Assembly (NCBI RefSeq): GCF_037976325.1
Contig: NZ_CP150265.1
Location: 6,799,001-6,863,000 of the forward strand
DNA length: 64,000 nt
Source of the DNA: Paenibacillus sp. FSL K6-3182
Lineage (GTDB): Bacteria > Bacillota > Bacilli > Paenibacillales > Paenibacillaceae
Direction of reading: 5' to 3'
Positions 16,701 to 24,927 of the stretch are shown one piece after another. The position numbers and the translations under genes were made by a program. The first letter of the stretch is position 1; every line of letters starts with the position of its first letter. The notes beneath the pieces were generated by a model that had not been told where the DNA came from, ran no database searches, and saw only the letters and a list, made by a program, of their open reading frames with translations.

Positions 16701-19577
16701 CTTGTACATTCCACCATCAGCAACTCCTGCTACGATTGGTGCCACCTTATCAATCATAAAGTTCACCGTTGTTGAATTTCCAGCTGCATCCGTTACGATG
16801 AGCTTATACGTGCCATCTTGAGTAACTTCCGTACCACTCGTAAAAGCAGTTCCATTCAATGTTGCCGTTCCTTCATTGTAGCTAACTGTCACATTATCCT
16901 TGTACATGCCACCATCGGCAACACCCGTTACGATTGGTGCTACTTTATCAATCACAAAGTTCACTGTTGTTACATTTCCAGCTACATCCGTTACGACAAG
17001 TACATAGCTACCGTCTACAGTAATCTCTGTACCACTTGTAAAAGAAGCACCATTCAATGTTGATGTTCCTTCATTAAAACTAACTGTCACTTTATCCTTG
17101 TACATCCCGCCATCCGCAACTCCTGTTACGATTGGTGCTGCTCTATCAATCACAAAGCTCACCGTTGTTGTATTTCCAGCTGCATCCGTTACGATGAGCT
17201 TATATGTGCCGTCTTGATTAACTTCAGTCCCACTTGTAAAAGAAATACCATTCAATGTTGCCGTTCCTTCATTGTAGCTGACCGTGACTTTATCCTTGTA
17301 CATTCCACCATCAGCAACTCCTGTTACGATTGGTGCTACTTTATCAATCACAAAGTTCACCGTTGTTGCATTTCCAGCTGCATCCGTTACGACAAGTGTA
17401 TAGCTACCGTCTACAGTAATCTCCGTACCACTTGTAAAAGCAGCTCCATTCAATGTCGCTGTTCCTTCATTGTAGCTAACTGTCACTTTATCCTTGTACA
17501 TGCCACCATCCACAACACCTGTTACGATTGGTGCTGCTCTATCAATCACAAAGCTCACCGTTGTTACATTTCCAGCTGCATCCTTTACGACAAGTGTATA
17601 GCTACCGTCTACAGTAATCTCCGTACCACTTATAAAAGGAATTCCATTCAATGTTGCTGTTCCTTCATTGAAGCTAACTGTCACTTTATCCTTGTAGATC
17701 CCACCATCCACAACACCTGTTACGATTGGTGCTGCTCTATCAATCACAAAGCTCACCGTTGTTGCATTTCCTGCTGCGTCCGTAACGACAAGTGTATAAC
17801 TACCATCCGCGTCAATCCGCATTCCACTAGCCAATGCTGCTCCATTTAACGTCGCCGTTCCTTCGTTAAAAATTACCGTAACCGGAGCTTTGTAACTCCC
17901 ACCATGTGTTACTCCACTTACAATTGGTGCAGTCTTATCTATCTCAAAGCCCACTGTTGTTACATTCCCTGCTTGATCCGTTACAACAAGCGTATAAGTG
18001 CCGTCCATTGTAACCGCTGTTCCACTAGTGAATGCTGCTCCATTTAATGTTGCCGTTCCTTTATTAAAGGTAACTGTCACATTCCCCTTATAGATTCCAC
18101 CATTAGTTACACCTGTTACAACCGGTGGAGCCGTGTCTATTTTAAAGTTAACCGTTGTTGAATTCCCTGCCGAATCCGTTACGGTCAGCGTATAAGTACC
18201 ATCCATAACAATCTCTGTCCCGCTATTAAAGGGGTTACCATTCAATAGCCCACTACCTTCATTAAATGTGGGGGCCATCACCTTGTTATATATTTTATTA
18301 TTCTCTACATTTGATATAACTGGTGATATGGTATCTACAGTAATCGTGCTGCTTATAGTTCCCATACTCAAATTTCCGACCCTATCTTTATATTGAACAT
18401 ATATCGTTTTAGCACCTTCTCCTGCTGAGAGTACCCACGACCTCCCATTCAAATCAGAAATATTAAACCAACTCGTTTGCCAACTACCGCTAACATTCGA
18501 TAGCCGAGCTTGCTCAACTCCCGAGCCACTCCCGTCGGAATAACTTCCGCTCAAAGTCACGGTGTAGTTTTTAGTAAATGCAGCATTATTATTAATGATA
18601 AGAGATCCTGTTGGAGATGTCTGATCTAATAGTATACTCTGGGAAGATGTATTCGAAATTCCATTTTTGGAATCCTTTAATTGCATATAGATCGTCTTAG
18701 CCCCGTCACCGCCAGCTAGACTAAATGTTGCTGAATTGCTAAAAGGCAACCAAGATGCTGCCGACAAACCCGCAGCACTATTCGAAAATCTCATATGCGT
18801 AACACTATCGCCTGCGTCAGCGTCAGATCCCGTTACAGATAGATTAACAATTGACGAGCTTGTAGCTGCGCCTTCAATTATCGCAAAAGAACCTGTCGGA
18901 ATCGTATTTGCAGGTCCGGTCTCATAAGTAACCACTAGTTTAGGATGATACGCAGCATTTGCAGTTTCCATGGAATAAAATAGAAATCTACCGCTATCAG
19001 CATCTGACTCATTACCATTCAGAATTAAGGTTAGTTTACGATCAGAGCTGTCCGTAAATGCATCTACAGCTGATTTTACGTTAAGAGTAATCGTTTGATT
19101 CTGAAGATATGTACCCATAGGCACTTCACTAGTATTCTTTGCTGTAAATTTATCCGCATAAAGGGTGTTCGTATCCATTGGCGGAAAGCTTACAAGGTTC
19201 AAATCATTCGCTGTAGAACCCCTAACTTCCGTATACAAATTATGGCCAGGGACTCTAAGGACAGTAGCGACAGTCAAAACCAACTCTGCTGATACAATAG
19301 TTCCTTCGGGTACACCTAGATTAAACATCATTGCCATTCTATTTCGGACATTTACGAAGCCGTCATTATTACTCATACCAACATAAAGAAAACCATCCCC
19401 ATCATTATCGTATATGCCGTTATATTCCGGCTGGCCTCTCAACTCCATCGTATCCGCAGAGGCAGTGTAACTTTTTGTAACTGTACCCCCAGCCGCATCC
19501 GCTCTATTAGATACTAGTCCAGGTGAAATAACTGATAATAAAATAGCGATGACCAACAAAAAAGATTGTTTCCTCAT
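13707..19577 (-). CDS. Large secreted SLH-anchored repeat protein
   Basis: A 1956-residue surface protein. A Sec signal peptide (about 1-28, ending ADA) is followed by a DNRLRE-like region (about 30-220, with YTASADTMELRG and NVRNRMAMMFNL), then Ig-like modules with RFS...W and GAKTIYVQYKD motifs. Fourteen tandem 66-residue repeats follow, each with the core APIVTGVxDGGxYKDKVTV, then NEGTATLNG, TSGTE and VTDAAGNxTTVxF. Two more Ig-like modules, a ~230-residue region and three SLH domains (about 1775-1956) complete it. SLH domains bind pyruvylated wall polymer, so it is wall-anchored on the outside. GGAGG lies 8-9 bases before the ATG. It probably acts as an adhesin or wall spacer; no catalytic domain is evident. 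The Tn7-like element now lies upstream, between it and glmS. Confidence 0.85.
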   Translation of the reverse strand: MRKQSFLLVIAILLSVISPGLVSNRADAAGGTVTKSYTASADTMELRGQPEYNGIYDNDGDGFLYVGMSNNDGFVNVRNRMAMMFNLGVPEGTIVSAELVLTVATVLRVPGHNLYTEVRGSTANDLNLVSFPPMDTNTLYADKFTAKNTSEVPMGTYLQNQTITLNVKSAVDAFTDSSDRKLTLILNGNESDADSGRFLFYSMETANAAYHPKLVVTYETGPANTIPTGSFAIIEGAATSSSIVNLSVTGSDADAGDSVTHMRFSNSAAGLSAASWLPFSNSATFSLAGGDGAKTIYMQLKDSKNGISNTSSQSILLDQTSPTGSLIINNNAAFTKNYTVTLSGSYSDGSGSGVEQARLSNVSGSWQTSWFNISDLNGRSWVLSAGEGAKTIYVQYKDRVGNLSMGTISSTITVDTISPVISNVENNKIYNKVMAPTFNEGSGLLNGNPFNSGTEIVMDGTYTLTVTDSAGNSTTVNFKIDTAPPVVTGVTNGGIYKGNVTVTFNKGTATLNGAAFTSGTAVTMDGTYTLVVTDQAGNVTTVGFEIDKTAPIVSGVTHGGSYKAPVTVIFNEGTATLNGAALASGMRIDADGSYTLVVTDAAGNATTVSFVIDRAAPIVTGVVDGGIYKDKVTVSFNEGTATLNGIPFISGTEITVDGSYTLVVKDAAGNVTTVSFVIDRAAPIVTGVVDGGMYKDKVTVSYNEGTATLNGAAFTSGTEITVDGSYTLVVTDAAGNATTVNFVIDKVAPIVTGVADGGMYKDKVTVSYNEGTATLNGISFTSGTEVNQDGTYKLIVTDAAGNTTTVSFVIDRAAPIVTGVADGGMYKDKVTVSFNEGTSTLNGASFTSGTEITVDGSYVLVVTDVAGNVTTVNFVIDKVAPIVTGVADGGMYKDNVTVSYNEGTATLNGTAFTSGTEVTQDGTYKLIVTDAAGNSTTVNFMIDKVAPIVAGVADGGMYKDKVTVSYNEGTATLNGTAFTSGTEVNQDGTYKLIVTDTAGNVTTVNFVIDKVAPIVTGVADGGIYKDKVTVSFNEGTATLNGTAFTSGTEVNQDGTYKLIVTDAAGNATTVNFVIDKVAPIVTGVAEGGMYKDKVTVSYNEGTAALNGTAFTSGTEVIQDGTYKLIVTDAAGNATTVNFVIDKVAPIVTGVADGGMYKDKVTVSFNEGTATLNGAAFTSGTEVNQDDTYKLVVTDAAGNSTTVNFVIDKVAPIVTGVVDGGIYKDKVTVSYSEGTATLNGTAFTSGTEVNQDGTYKLIVTDAAGNVTTVNFVIDTVAPIVTGVADGGMYKDKVTINFNEGTAKLNGTAFTSGTEITVDGSYTLVVTDGAGNAATIIFLVDTTAPTGTLTIDQAGSEWTNVADTTLTLTSDDSSKGSGVVEMRFSGNGTDWSSWEPSAATKAWSFGAGDGEKSVFVQFKDKAGNVSHSVIQDKIKLDQTIPTGTITINSGATVTSSKEVKLSLTSSDGDGSGVTEMRFSADKLTWSAWENVLLTKNWILDGDYGSKQLYVQYRDAAGNSSVAHAASIEYQASSGSSNGGGSTETNSDITVSIGNKPVQMIKATVRTIEGKKVTTLVFEEAQLKELLNGAGDNPVITITVHNQSDIVNWEINAGLLSAFESSNAVIQLMSEKASYSFPLDQVHIDKWLNQFGSNVSLKDITLKMEIIHAPNSEFVYKDRGNGQITLFAPPVKFSVKAYFGGKEIELNQFDTFVERSIALPEGLDPKRITTGVKLISDGSLIHIPTKVIEEGGRYYAFLSSMTNSMYGLIYHQKSFSDVATHWAKTSINDLASRLIINGSDEQRFLPDNEITRAEFTAIMIRALGLSSAAKSVSFTDISEKDWYHSAAQIAYSYGLVDGYSDGSFKPNEKITRQEAMVILSRAMKLADLYNELGNVQQQNLLHGFKDNTKLAAWARQAAALTIQFGVIGGYNGELQPQKNITRAETAAIIQRLLQKATFI
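15555..18329 (-). repeat. Fourteen in-frame 198-bp tandem repeats
   Basis: The array inside the SLH gene is ~2775 bp, i.e. 14 units of 198 bp (66 residues). Inner units (4-13) are nearly identical at DNA level, while the first three and last one are more diverged, as expected when unequal crossover homogenises the middle. Long open antisense frames in this stretch are side effects of the repeats. Confidence 0.9.
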
Positions 19578-19747
19578 CCTTCATTCCTCCACTTCTTGTA
19601 TGGAACCATAGTTAATCATTGAAATATCATGAAGTCTTTAGCTGCCTTCTTACCATGGCTTCAACATGATCCTTATAAAAAAATTCTCATCATTAACTAC
19701 TATAATTAAAAGGGAGGTTGTCTTATAGTGACCGCTGTCATCAATTC

Positions 19748-19759
19748 TGTCATATGACA
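19748..19759. promoter_or_regulatory. Perfect palindrome upstream of the SLH gene
   Basis: TGTCATATGACA is a perfect 12-bp inverted repeat about 170 bases before the SLH gene start. It could be an operator, but no matching regulator is identified. The rest of 19,578-20,110 is A/G-rich on the plus strand, with no gene I can support. Confidence 0.3.
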
Positions 19760-20097
19760 ATTTTATTTTAATGTGGTTGTCCCCATATGAATAAGTTCAC
19801 CACACCACCCAACCAATCCCGCTCCACCCTACTCCCACAGGGCTTTTCATATTCACGACACCCTCAAAAAAATCCGATTTTTTAATAAGTTTGACTGAAA
19901 TGCAGAGAAAATCATGGGCGTGAGGGCTTAGGAAAAACACAAATCGAACCATAAAAGTTTGACGGCAGGTAGGAGTAAAAGCAGGAGAAAACATTGGGAT
20001 TGGGTTTGAAAGGGAACAGATTAAAATAGGAATAAAACCAGAACAGGCAAGGGATCTCGAGGATATTGATTGGGAAAAAGATCGAGGAAGAGATTGA

Positions 20098-20155
20098 AAT
20101 AGAAAAGAAAAAGCCGAGTGATTTCAGGTGGAAATGCCTGAAATCAGTTCGGCTT
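20098..20155 (-). terminator. Probable ancestral glmS terminator, now displaced
   Basis: Reading leftward, AAGCCGA...GATTTCAGG pairs with CCTGAAATC...TCGGCTT, followed by TTTCTTTTCT. It faces leftward, but the gene directly upstream in the ancestral order would have been glmS, whose stop would lie ~120 bp away if the Tn7-like element and one target copy were removed. It is therefore best read as the original glmS terminator. Confidence 0.7.
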
Positions 20156-20251
20156 GTAATTACACTTTATATGTTTTGTGCATGGTTTTAATGGTGGGCT
20201 TTAGAGTTTGTTGGATGTTAACACTAGTCATCAACTTTAATGTCACCGGAC

Positions 20252-20256
20252 ATTAT
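20252..20256. repeat. Target-site duplication, left copy (ATTAT)
   Basis: The five bases immediately outside the left end of the Tn7-like element are ATTAT, identical to the five outside its right end. Tn7-family transposition makes 5-bp duplications. Confidence 0.92.
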
Positions 20257-20385
20257 TGTGAGGTATATCTACAATTGGCACAAATAATACACCTAAACCT
20301 TCGGTTTATCTTCAACCAAATGACACTTTAGATAATTTATAATAGCATAAACCAGCATTCGTATAAATTAAAATGACATAAATCG
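20257..20385 (+). repeat. Left end of the Tn7-like element with three TnsB-type sites
   Basis: Sites sharing a C/A-AAATGRCA-like core lie at about 20269-20285 (ACAATTGGCACAAAT), 20315-20328 (CCAAATGACACTT) and 20369-20385 (TAAAATGACATAAATCG). All point the same way, inward. The last abuts the stop codon of the second tniQ gene at 20388. Confidence 0.8.
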
Positions 20386-20387
20386 CA

Positions 20388-22457
20388 TCAATGATTTTTG
20401 TTTTTAACGATTCCGATTTTGTACCGAAGCTTAGCCTGATTTATTGCCTCAGTAACCTCCCCATATAGCTTAAGAATATCTCTGCTCACCCCAAGATGAT
20501 TAGCAATATCGTCTAAATTCAGATGTGAAGATGTAGCGGCAATCTCCTCCACTGCGAGAAAAACGCCAGCAATTAAATCTTCTTTTTTTTCCTTTATACG
20601 ATTTTCTTGATCCTTTTTCGCAACTAATGTTATCCACTTCCTGAGCCAAGGAAAATGTCTTTTCAGATGATTGACACCTCGACCAATATGAGCATATATC
20701 TCATAAGCAACAATGGGTTCGCCACTTTGCAGTTTAGAGTCTATGAATTCCCTCACTTTTTTTCGCAACTCATTCTTTTCCTTTTTGTGAAGAAGAAACT
20801 GTTGTTCTGACTGAGCTGCAATAACCATGTCCTCATACGGCTTCACATGAAGAATAATGGTTGGACAATTAAGAGCTTTTGCAAGTCCTTGAAATGTTAT
20901 CCTTGTATCGGACATTTTCCATTGTTCGATAATTGTTTCTAGCCTCCGTGCTTCTTCCTCGGTTATGCTTCTTTTTCCCGCAGTCCTACGTCTTGGTGAT
21001 ACCTTTGATTCTTCGTCCATTGATAAGTAAGCCTGCACTTCGGACATGGCCATATAGTAATAGAAGTCTATTGTTTTCCACCCATACATTTTTTTTGCTT
21101 TGGCTTGCCCAATTTCCGATACAAATGGCCCGATATTCTTCACACATTCTAAAATATTGTTGGGCACTGATTGCGGTGTATACTGTTTCGCTACACTATT
21201 GTCTAGAAGTTGATGATACGCGAGGTATCCAACAATTCTAGAGAGCTGAGGATGTCGAATTTTAAGTTTCTTTGTAATTTGATTGTGGGATGCTCCTGTA
21301 TTCAGTAGATCTTTTACCTTTTGAGCGAGTAATATACCGTCACAAAATGATACCGGGACGTTATACCATTGATTTTCTGAAATTCCGTACCTCATGTAGC
21401 ATCCCTTGCAGACGCTGGGATATGCGTATCGTATTTTGTCCACCAAAAAGCAATGCTTCCAAGAGATTCTTTCCATTCCATTACTTGTACCATAGAACTT
21501 ACACCATTGTGCTAAACATTGCCCGAACGAATATTTTGTAGGATACATGGATGAGATGTATGATTCAGGTATACAAATTGTTTGTATATCGGATGGCTTT
21601 AGATCTAACCTCCGTAGAATAGAAAGAGACTGGGGCACAGTTACCCTTTTCGGATCACTGTCATCCCTAACCATTCTAACAAGCCCTTGCGTCAATTTCC
21701 TCAATCGAGGTTGTAAATCCGATTCTGGATAATATGTTTCAGGCTTTCCTTGCAAGAGATAAACAATTGCAATTGCAAGAGATTTTAGCTTTGAATAATT
21801 CTGAACTCTTGGAACCAATGCTGAGAATGAAGGGTTCATTAGATAATGCCAGTCGGAATATACACGTAGCTGAGCAGTAATTAAGTCTGTCTCTTCTATT
21901 TTTGTTACGCCAAGTGATGCCAGTTTAGATCCACATGAAAAGCAACGAAGTACTGCTAAGGTATTTGATAGAAAAGGTTGGTCAGTCGTGCATTCTGGGC
22001 ATTTCGATATTAGACGAACATGATGTTTGTCACAGATCTCGACTTCTTTCACCTGCCAAATCAATTTCAATACGCCATCCTCTTGCAAACACACCGGGCA
22101 AAATCGTCGTTGGATTTTATCTGTCACGTCACGCATTACAGCAGGGTAATCCTGAGATATATCAATATGATCAGTGTATTTCTCTACTACCGATTGGAAA
22201 GTCATTGCTCGTAATCGGGAAAGGGGAATACCGACAATTTGTGACAACGCTTCAAGGTTAATAACTCGCTCCGATAGAATATCGATCTGATGATCAGTGC
22301 GTCTCCTGCTACCGTTATGAACTGAAGTAAACAAACTATTCAAACTCACGAAGTTTCTGTGAGCAATTCGTATGAGATACCCAGTAAGGGATTCACCACA
22401 TTTCGGCATAGGTCTAATAGTAAATCTTGATATCACTCTTGGTCCGCTCCAATTCAC
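20388..22457 (-). CDS. tniQ: TniQ/TnsD-family target-selection protein (second copy)
   Basis: A 689-residue protein. The head FTIRPMPKCGESLTGYLIRIAHRN is the TniQ signature. Zinc ligands are visible at C120, C123, C142, H145, C153, C156, C172 and C175. The C-terminal two-thirds is long and probably binds DNA (several helix-turn-helix-like stretches, e.g. HNQITKKLKIRHPQLSRI). The start is GTG, and the GTGA overlap with the upstream tniQ stop implies translational coupling. In Tn7, TnsD recruits TnsC to attTn7. Which of the two copies reads glmS cannot be told from sequence; the other could recognise a second target or act as a partner. It sits at the end of the element opposite tnsABC. Confidence 0.88.
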   Translation of the reverse strand: MNWSGPRVISRFTIRPMPKCGESLTGYLIRIAHRNFVSLNSLFTSVHNGSRRRTDHQIDILSERVINLEALSQIVGIPLSRLRAMTFQSVVEKYTDHIDISQDYPAVMRDVTDKIQRRFCPVCLQEDGVLKLIWQVKEVEICDKHHVRLISKCPECTTDQPFLSNTLAVLRCFSCGSKLASLGVTKIEETDLITAQLRVYSDWHYLMNPSFSALVPRVQNYSKLKSLAIAIVYLLQGKPETYYPESDLQPRLRKLTQGLVRMVRDDSDPKRVTVPQSLSILRRLDLKPSDIQTICIPESYISSMYPTKYSFGQCLAQWCKFYGTSNGMERISWKHCFLVDKIRYAYPSVCKGCYMRYGISENQWYNVPVSFCDGILLAQKVKDLLNTGASHNQITKKLKIRHPQLSRIVGYLAYHQLLDNSVAKQYTPQSVPNNILECVKNIGPFVSEIGQAKAKKMYGWKTIDFYYYMAMSEVQAYLSMDEESKVSPRRRTAGKRSITEEEARRLETIIEQWKMSDTRITFQGLAKALNCPTIILHVKPYEDMVIAAQSEQQFLLHKKEKNELRKKVREFIDSKLQSGEPIVAYEIYAHIGRGVNHLKRHFPWLRKWITLVAKKDQENRIKEKKEDLIAGVFLAVEEIAATSSHLNLDDIANHLGVSRDILKLYGEVTEAINQAKLRYKIGIVKNKNH

Positions 22458-24247
22458 TCAACTACATCTTTAACACTCCGGTTGTGCCGGACAATTTGTT
22501 CATGGATATATGCCGTAAGCTCAGGGGCAGTTCGCCAGAGTACGGTGCGTTGTATTCCAAGCATACCATATACCGCACGAGATGTGACTGCATCGGTAGG
22601 ATTGGATAACAAGTAGGTTTCCATTTTTTTATATATCTCATCTTTCATTGATTGGATCCTTTGCCCTCTTTGAAGCTGTTTTGCCTCAGCAATCAATTCA
22701 TTGTATCTCCGATTTCGAATCGTTTCAGGACACACTCCTAAGAGGTCACACACTGCATCAATCGTAATATCCTCATCCCTTTCCAATAAGCCCTCCAGCG
22801 TTTCACGAACTTTTTCACACTTTACAATGCCACCTGATCGTTTTGACGGTCGGGGCCTCTTCAAATCAACAAGCGCACGCATAATATCCTGATGAAATCG
22901 ATAAATGAGAAATTGCTGATAACTCTCCCAGCAATCCCAATGTTGAATGACCTTCAGTATCGTTCCTTTACGAACCTTGTGAAGAACTTGCTCGAGCAAG
23001 GCAGTGTCAAGCTCAATACGAGCAATATTCCACTCAGAAGAGTTTATCCGGGTGCAGAAATAAGCTAAACATCGGCGGGTTTTATCCTCTGTGAATCCAA
23101 TACTTCTTGCTAACAGTTTTATCCCTGTCAGAGGTGTAGGTTCCTTTCGTAGCGCCTGATACGCTTCAATAAAGTAAGTTCGCTCTTGGAGCTCTCCATC
23201 CTCGCCGATTGCGTATTCACACCCACATTCGGTACAGGCCAAATAATACAGTAATATCTCACCGGATTTACGTTTTTTCATAGTCGTTCCCGTTTTCACG
23301 AGCGTTTCCGGCTGCTGAAATCCATTACACCATGGTGCTAGACAAGACAATTGATCTGCCTTACGAACCAAGCTTTGTCTTACTGACTCCACAAAACTGT
23401 CCGGAACAGTGAGTTCTAAGAATTCATTCATCGAGTGGTGATGTTCATACAGGGTTTTTAACAGAAATGAAAGGTGAAGGGTTCGCCTTTGAGACAGACT
23501 GTCTCTTGCATGCTGGAGTAGTGTAGGTAAAACCGATAGCACCGGTGCCTCTATGAGTTGCCGATCAAAATACTGCTGCCTTCCGCAATGCAGATACAAA
23601 AGACGCATAGCTGTTTCATCTGATTTAACGTGGTGGTGGCCTGGCTCAAACAAAACAAGTAGCGCCTCATTTATCCAATGTTGTTGCTCTCTAGCAAAGT
23701 CATCAATCGGTTGCGCTTGACTCCTTAAAAGGGAAAAACCACAGTGCGGACACACGCCAAGGAGTTCAACAACCCGAAAATGGAACTGCTTCTTACAACT
23801 AGGACATCCGTTGACTAGGTAAACGTCATGTAGAGTGCAAGCTGTGACAGGAGCCAGCTTCCATAAGAGTCTATAGTACAGCATCTCTTTCAAGCATTGA
23901 GGGCAGTACCGATAAGTATCTAATATCATCCCGGATACAAAACGTGCCCGCTGAATCTCTTGATTCACTCCAAACGTCCTCAATAGTGGAGCTAGAGTAG
24001 CATTCTGTAATCTCTCCATTGACTGTCCTGTCAAATTCGTAAGCTGTTCCATATTTAGGACACTTCCATATGAGATATCGAGGAGGTTGAGGTCAGCCCG
24101 TTGGACATACTTTCTATCCAATTGCTTAATACTATTTAGCATCGACAGAAATGGAACACCATTTTGGTTGGCTAGGCGAAGTAAATAACTCCACAATGAC
24201 TCTCCAGTTCGTGGGTTCGGGCGAACTGTGAAGATGATATTTCCCAT
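22454..24247 (-). CDS. tnsD: TniQ/TnsD-family target-selection protein (first copy)
   Basis: A 597-residue protein. FTVRPNPRTGESLWSYLLRLANQNG is the TniQ head. Zinc ligands C115, C118, C137, H140, C148, C151, C166 and C169 follow the C-x2-C...C-x2-H...C-x2-C...C-x2-C pattern of TnsD. The C-terminal part includes HTH-like segments (DAVCDLLGVCPETIRNRRYNELI). AGGAGG lies 9 bases before the ATG. It is the first gene of a two-gene tniQ operon and overlaps the next by four bases. By analogy with Tn7 it binds a target (possibly the glmS end) and recruits TnsC. The gene symbol reflects family, not proven target. Confidence 0.88.
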   Translation of the reverse strand: MGNIIFTVRPNPRTGESLWSYLLRLANQNGVPFLSMLNSIKQLDRKYVQRADLNLLDISYGSVLNMEQLTNLTGQSMERLQNATLAPLLRTFGVNQEIQRARFVSGMILDTYRYCPQCLKEMLYYRLLWKLAPVTACTLHDVYLVNGCPSCKKQFHFRVVELLGVCPHCGFSLLRSQAQPIDDFAREQQHWINEALLVLFEPGHHHVKSDETAMRLLYLHCGRQQYFDRQLIEAPVLSVLPTLLQHARDSLSQRRTLHLSFLLKTLYEHHHSMNEFLELTVPDSFVESVRQSLVRKADQLSCLAPWCNGFQQPETLVKTGTTMKKRKSGEILLYYLACTECGCEYAIGEDGELQERTYFIEAYQALRKEPTPLTGIKLLARSIGFTEDKTRRCLAYFCTRINSSEWNIARIELDTALLEQVLHKVRKGTILKVIQHWDCWESYQQFLIYRFHQDIMRALVDLKRPRPSKRSGGIVKCEKVRETLEGLLERDEDITIDAVCDLLGVCPETIRNRRYNELIAEAKQLQRGQRIQSMKDEIYKKMETYLLSNPTDAVTSRAVYGMLGIQRTVLWRTAPELTAYIHEQIVRHNRSVKDVVE

Positions 24248-24536
24248 TCATAGAATCCTCCTAGACTTAACTAGGACTAGTTATATCCAACGAGTCATCC
24301 CCATAAACAAACACCCCCTGTATATACCGGTCTTTACGCTTCCCTAATAGCTGGTTCACCGGAAGAAGCATGGTTATACATCAAAATGAAGGAAAAGTTT
24401 AATGGATCATAATAGAAATGGAAATACTATTCCTATCGTGTTTAAGATGACATGACATTTTTACGGAATCTGTTATCCGAGAATATTAATTTTATATGGG
24501 ACTTTTGAATATCTTATACCGAGGAGGGAAGTTTTC

Positions 24537-24905
24537 ATGAGGGACATTCGGCTTAAGGTAGTTGATGAGTTCGATAAGAAGCTTTACTCTGTTTCTGCAA
24601 TTGATTTTAGAAACAACAAAATATCCGTTCATTTTAGAGGAAATTTGGAAAATGTTTTTGATTTCGGAGACATTCATATAATTCAATCGACAGAACTACT
24701 TGATAACAATAAAAACGAGGTATACGAGTCAGATTTATTATCTAATGGGGTAAAAACTTTTTGCATCTGTTACGACAAAAGCAAAGCTCTCTACTACGGC
24801 GTAGAACTCGAGAGTAATGAACAAATTCCGTTGGAACAGTTATTAAACAAAAAATTTGTTGTTGTAGGTAATTTTTATATCGATACGGCTAGGCGAGGTG
24901 AATGA
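24537..24905 (+). CDS. YopX-like protein
   Basis: A 122-residue protein. The opening RDIRLKVVDEFDKKLYSV, the central STELLDNNKNEVYESDLLSNG and the C-terminal VVVGNFYIDT follow the YopX pattern (K/R-x-W/V-D...GKEIYEGDIV...VIGNIYE), a small domain common in phages and mobile elements. Its function is unknown. AGGAGGG precedes the ATG. It is transcribed divergently from the tniQ pair and converges on the PHP/ATPase gene 22 bases away. It is cargo of the Tn7-like element. About 290 bases upstream of it carry only promoters and no further gene. Confidence 0.6.
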   Translation: MRDIRLKVVDEFDKKLYSVSAIDFRNNKISVHFRGNLENVFDFGDIHIIQSTELLDNNKNEVYESDLLSNGVKTFCICYDKSKALYYGVELESNEQIPLEQLLNKKFVVVGNFYIDTARRGE

Positions 24906-24927
24906 TCCCACCTCGCCCTTTATTCAC

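Noticed and set aside
16026..17849. Long Cys/Ser/Tyr-rich plus-strand open frames opposite the SLH repeat gene
   Set aside because: They arise from the 198-bp repeats read antisense. They have no ribosome sites, and their composition is an artefact of the sense repeats.
15555..18329. Possible CRISPR-like regular repeats
   Set aside because: The unit is 198 bp, in frame and fully coding on the minus strand. There is no short repeat/spacer alternation.
19797..20097. Possible coding remnant between the SLH gene and the Tn7-like element
   Set aside because: A ~43-codon plus-strand frame exists, but it is purine-biased, lacks a start and ribosome site, and matches nothing I recognise.
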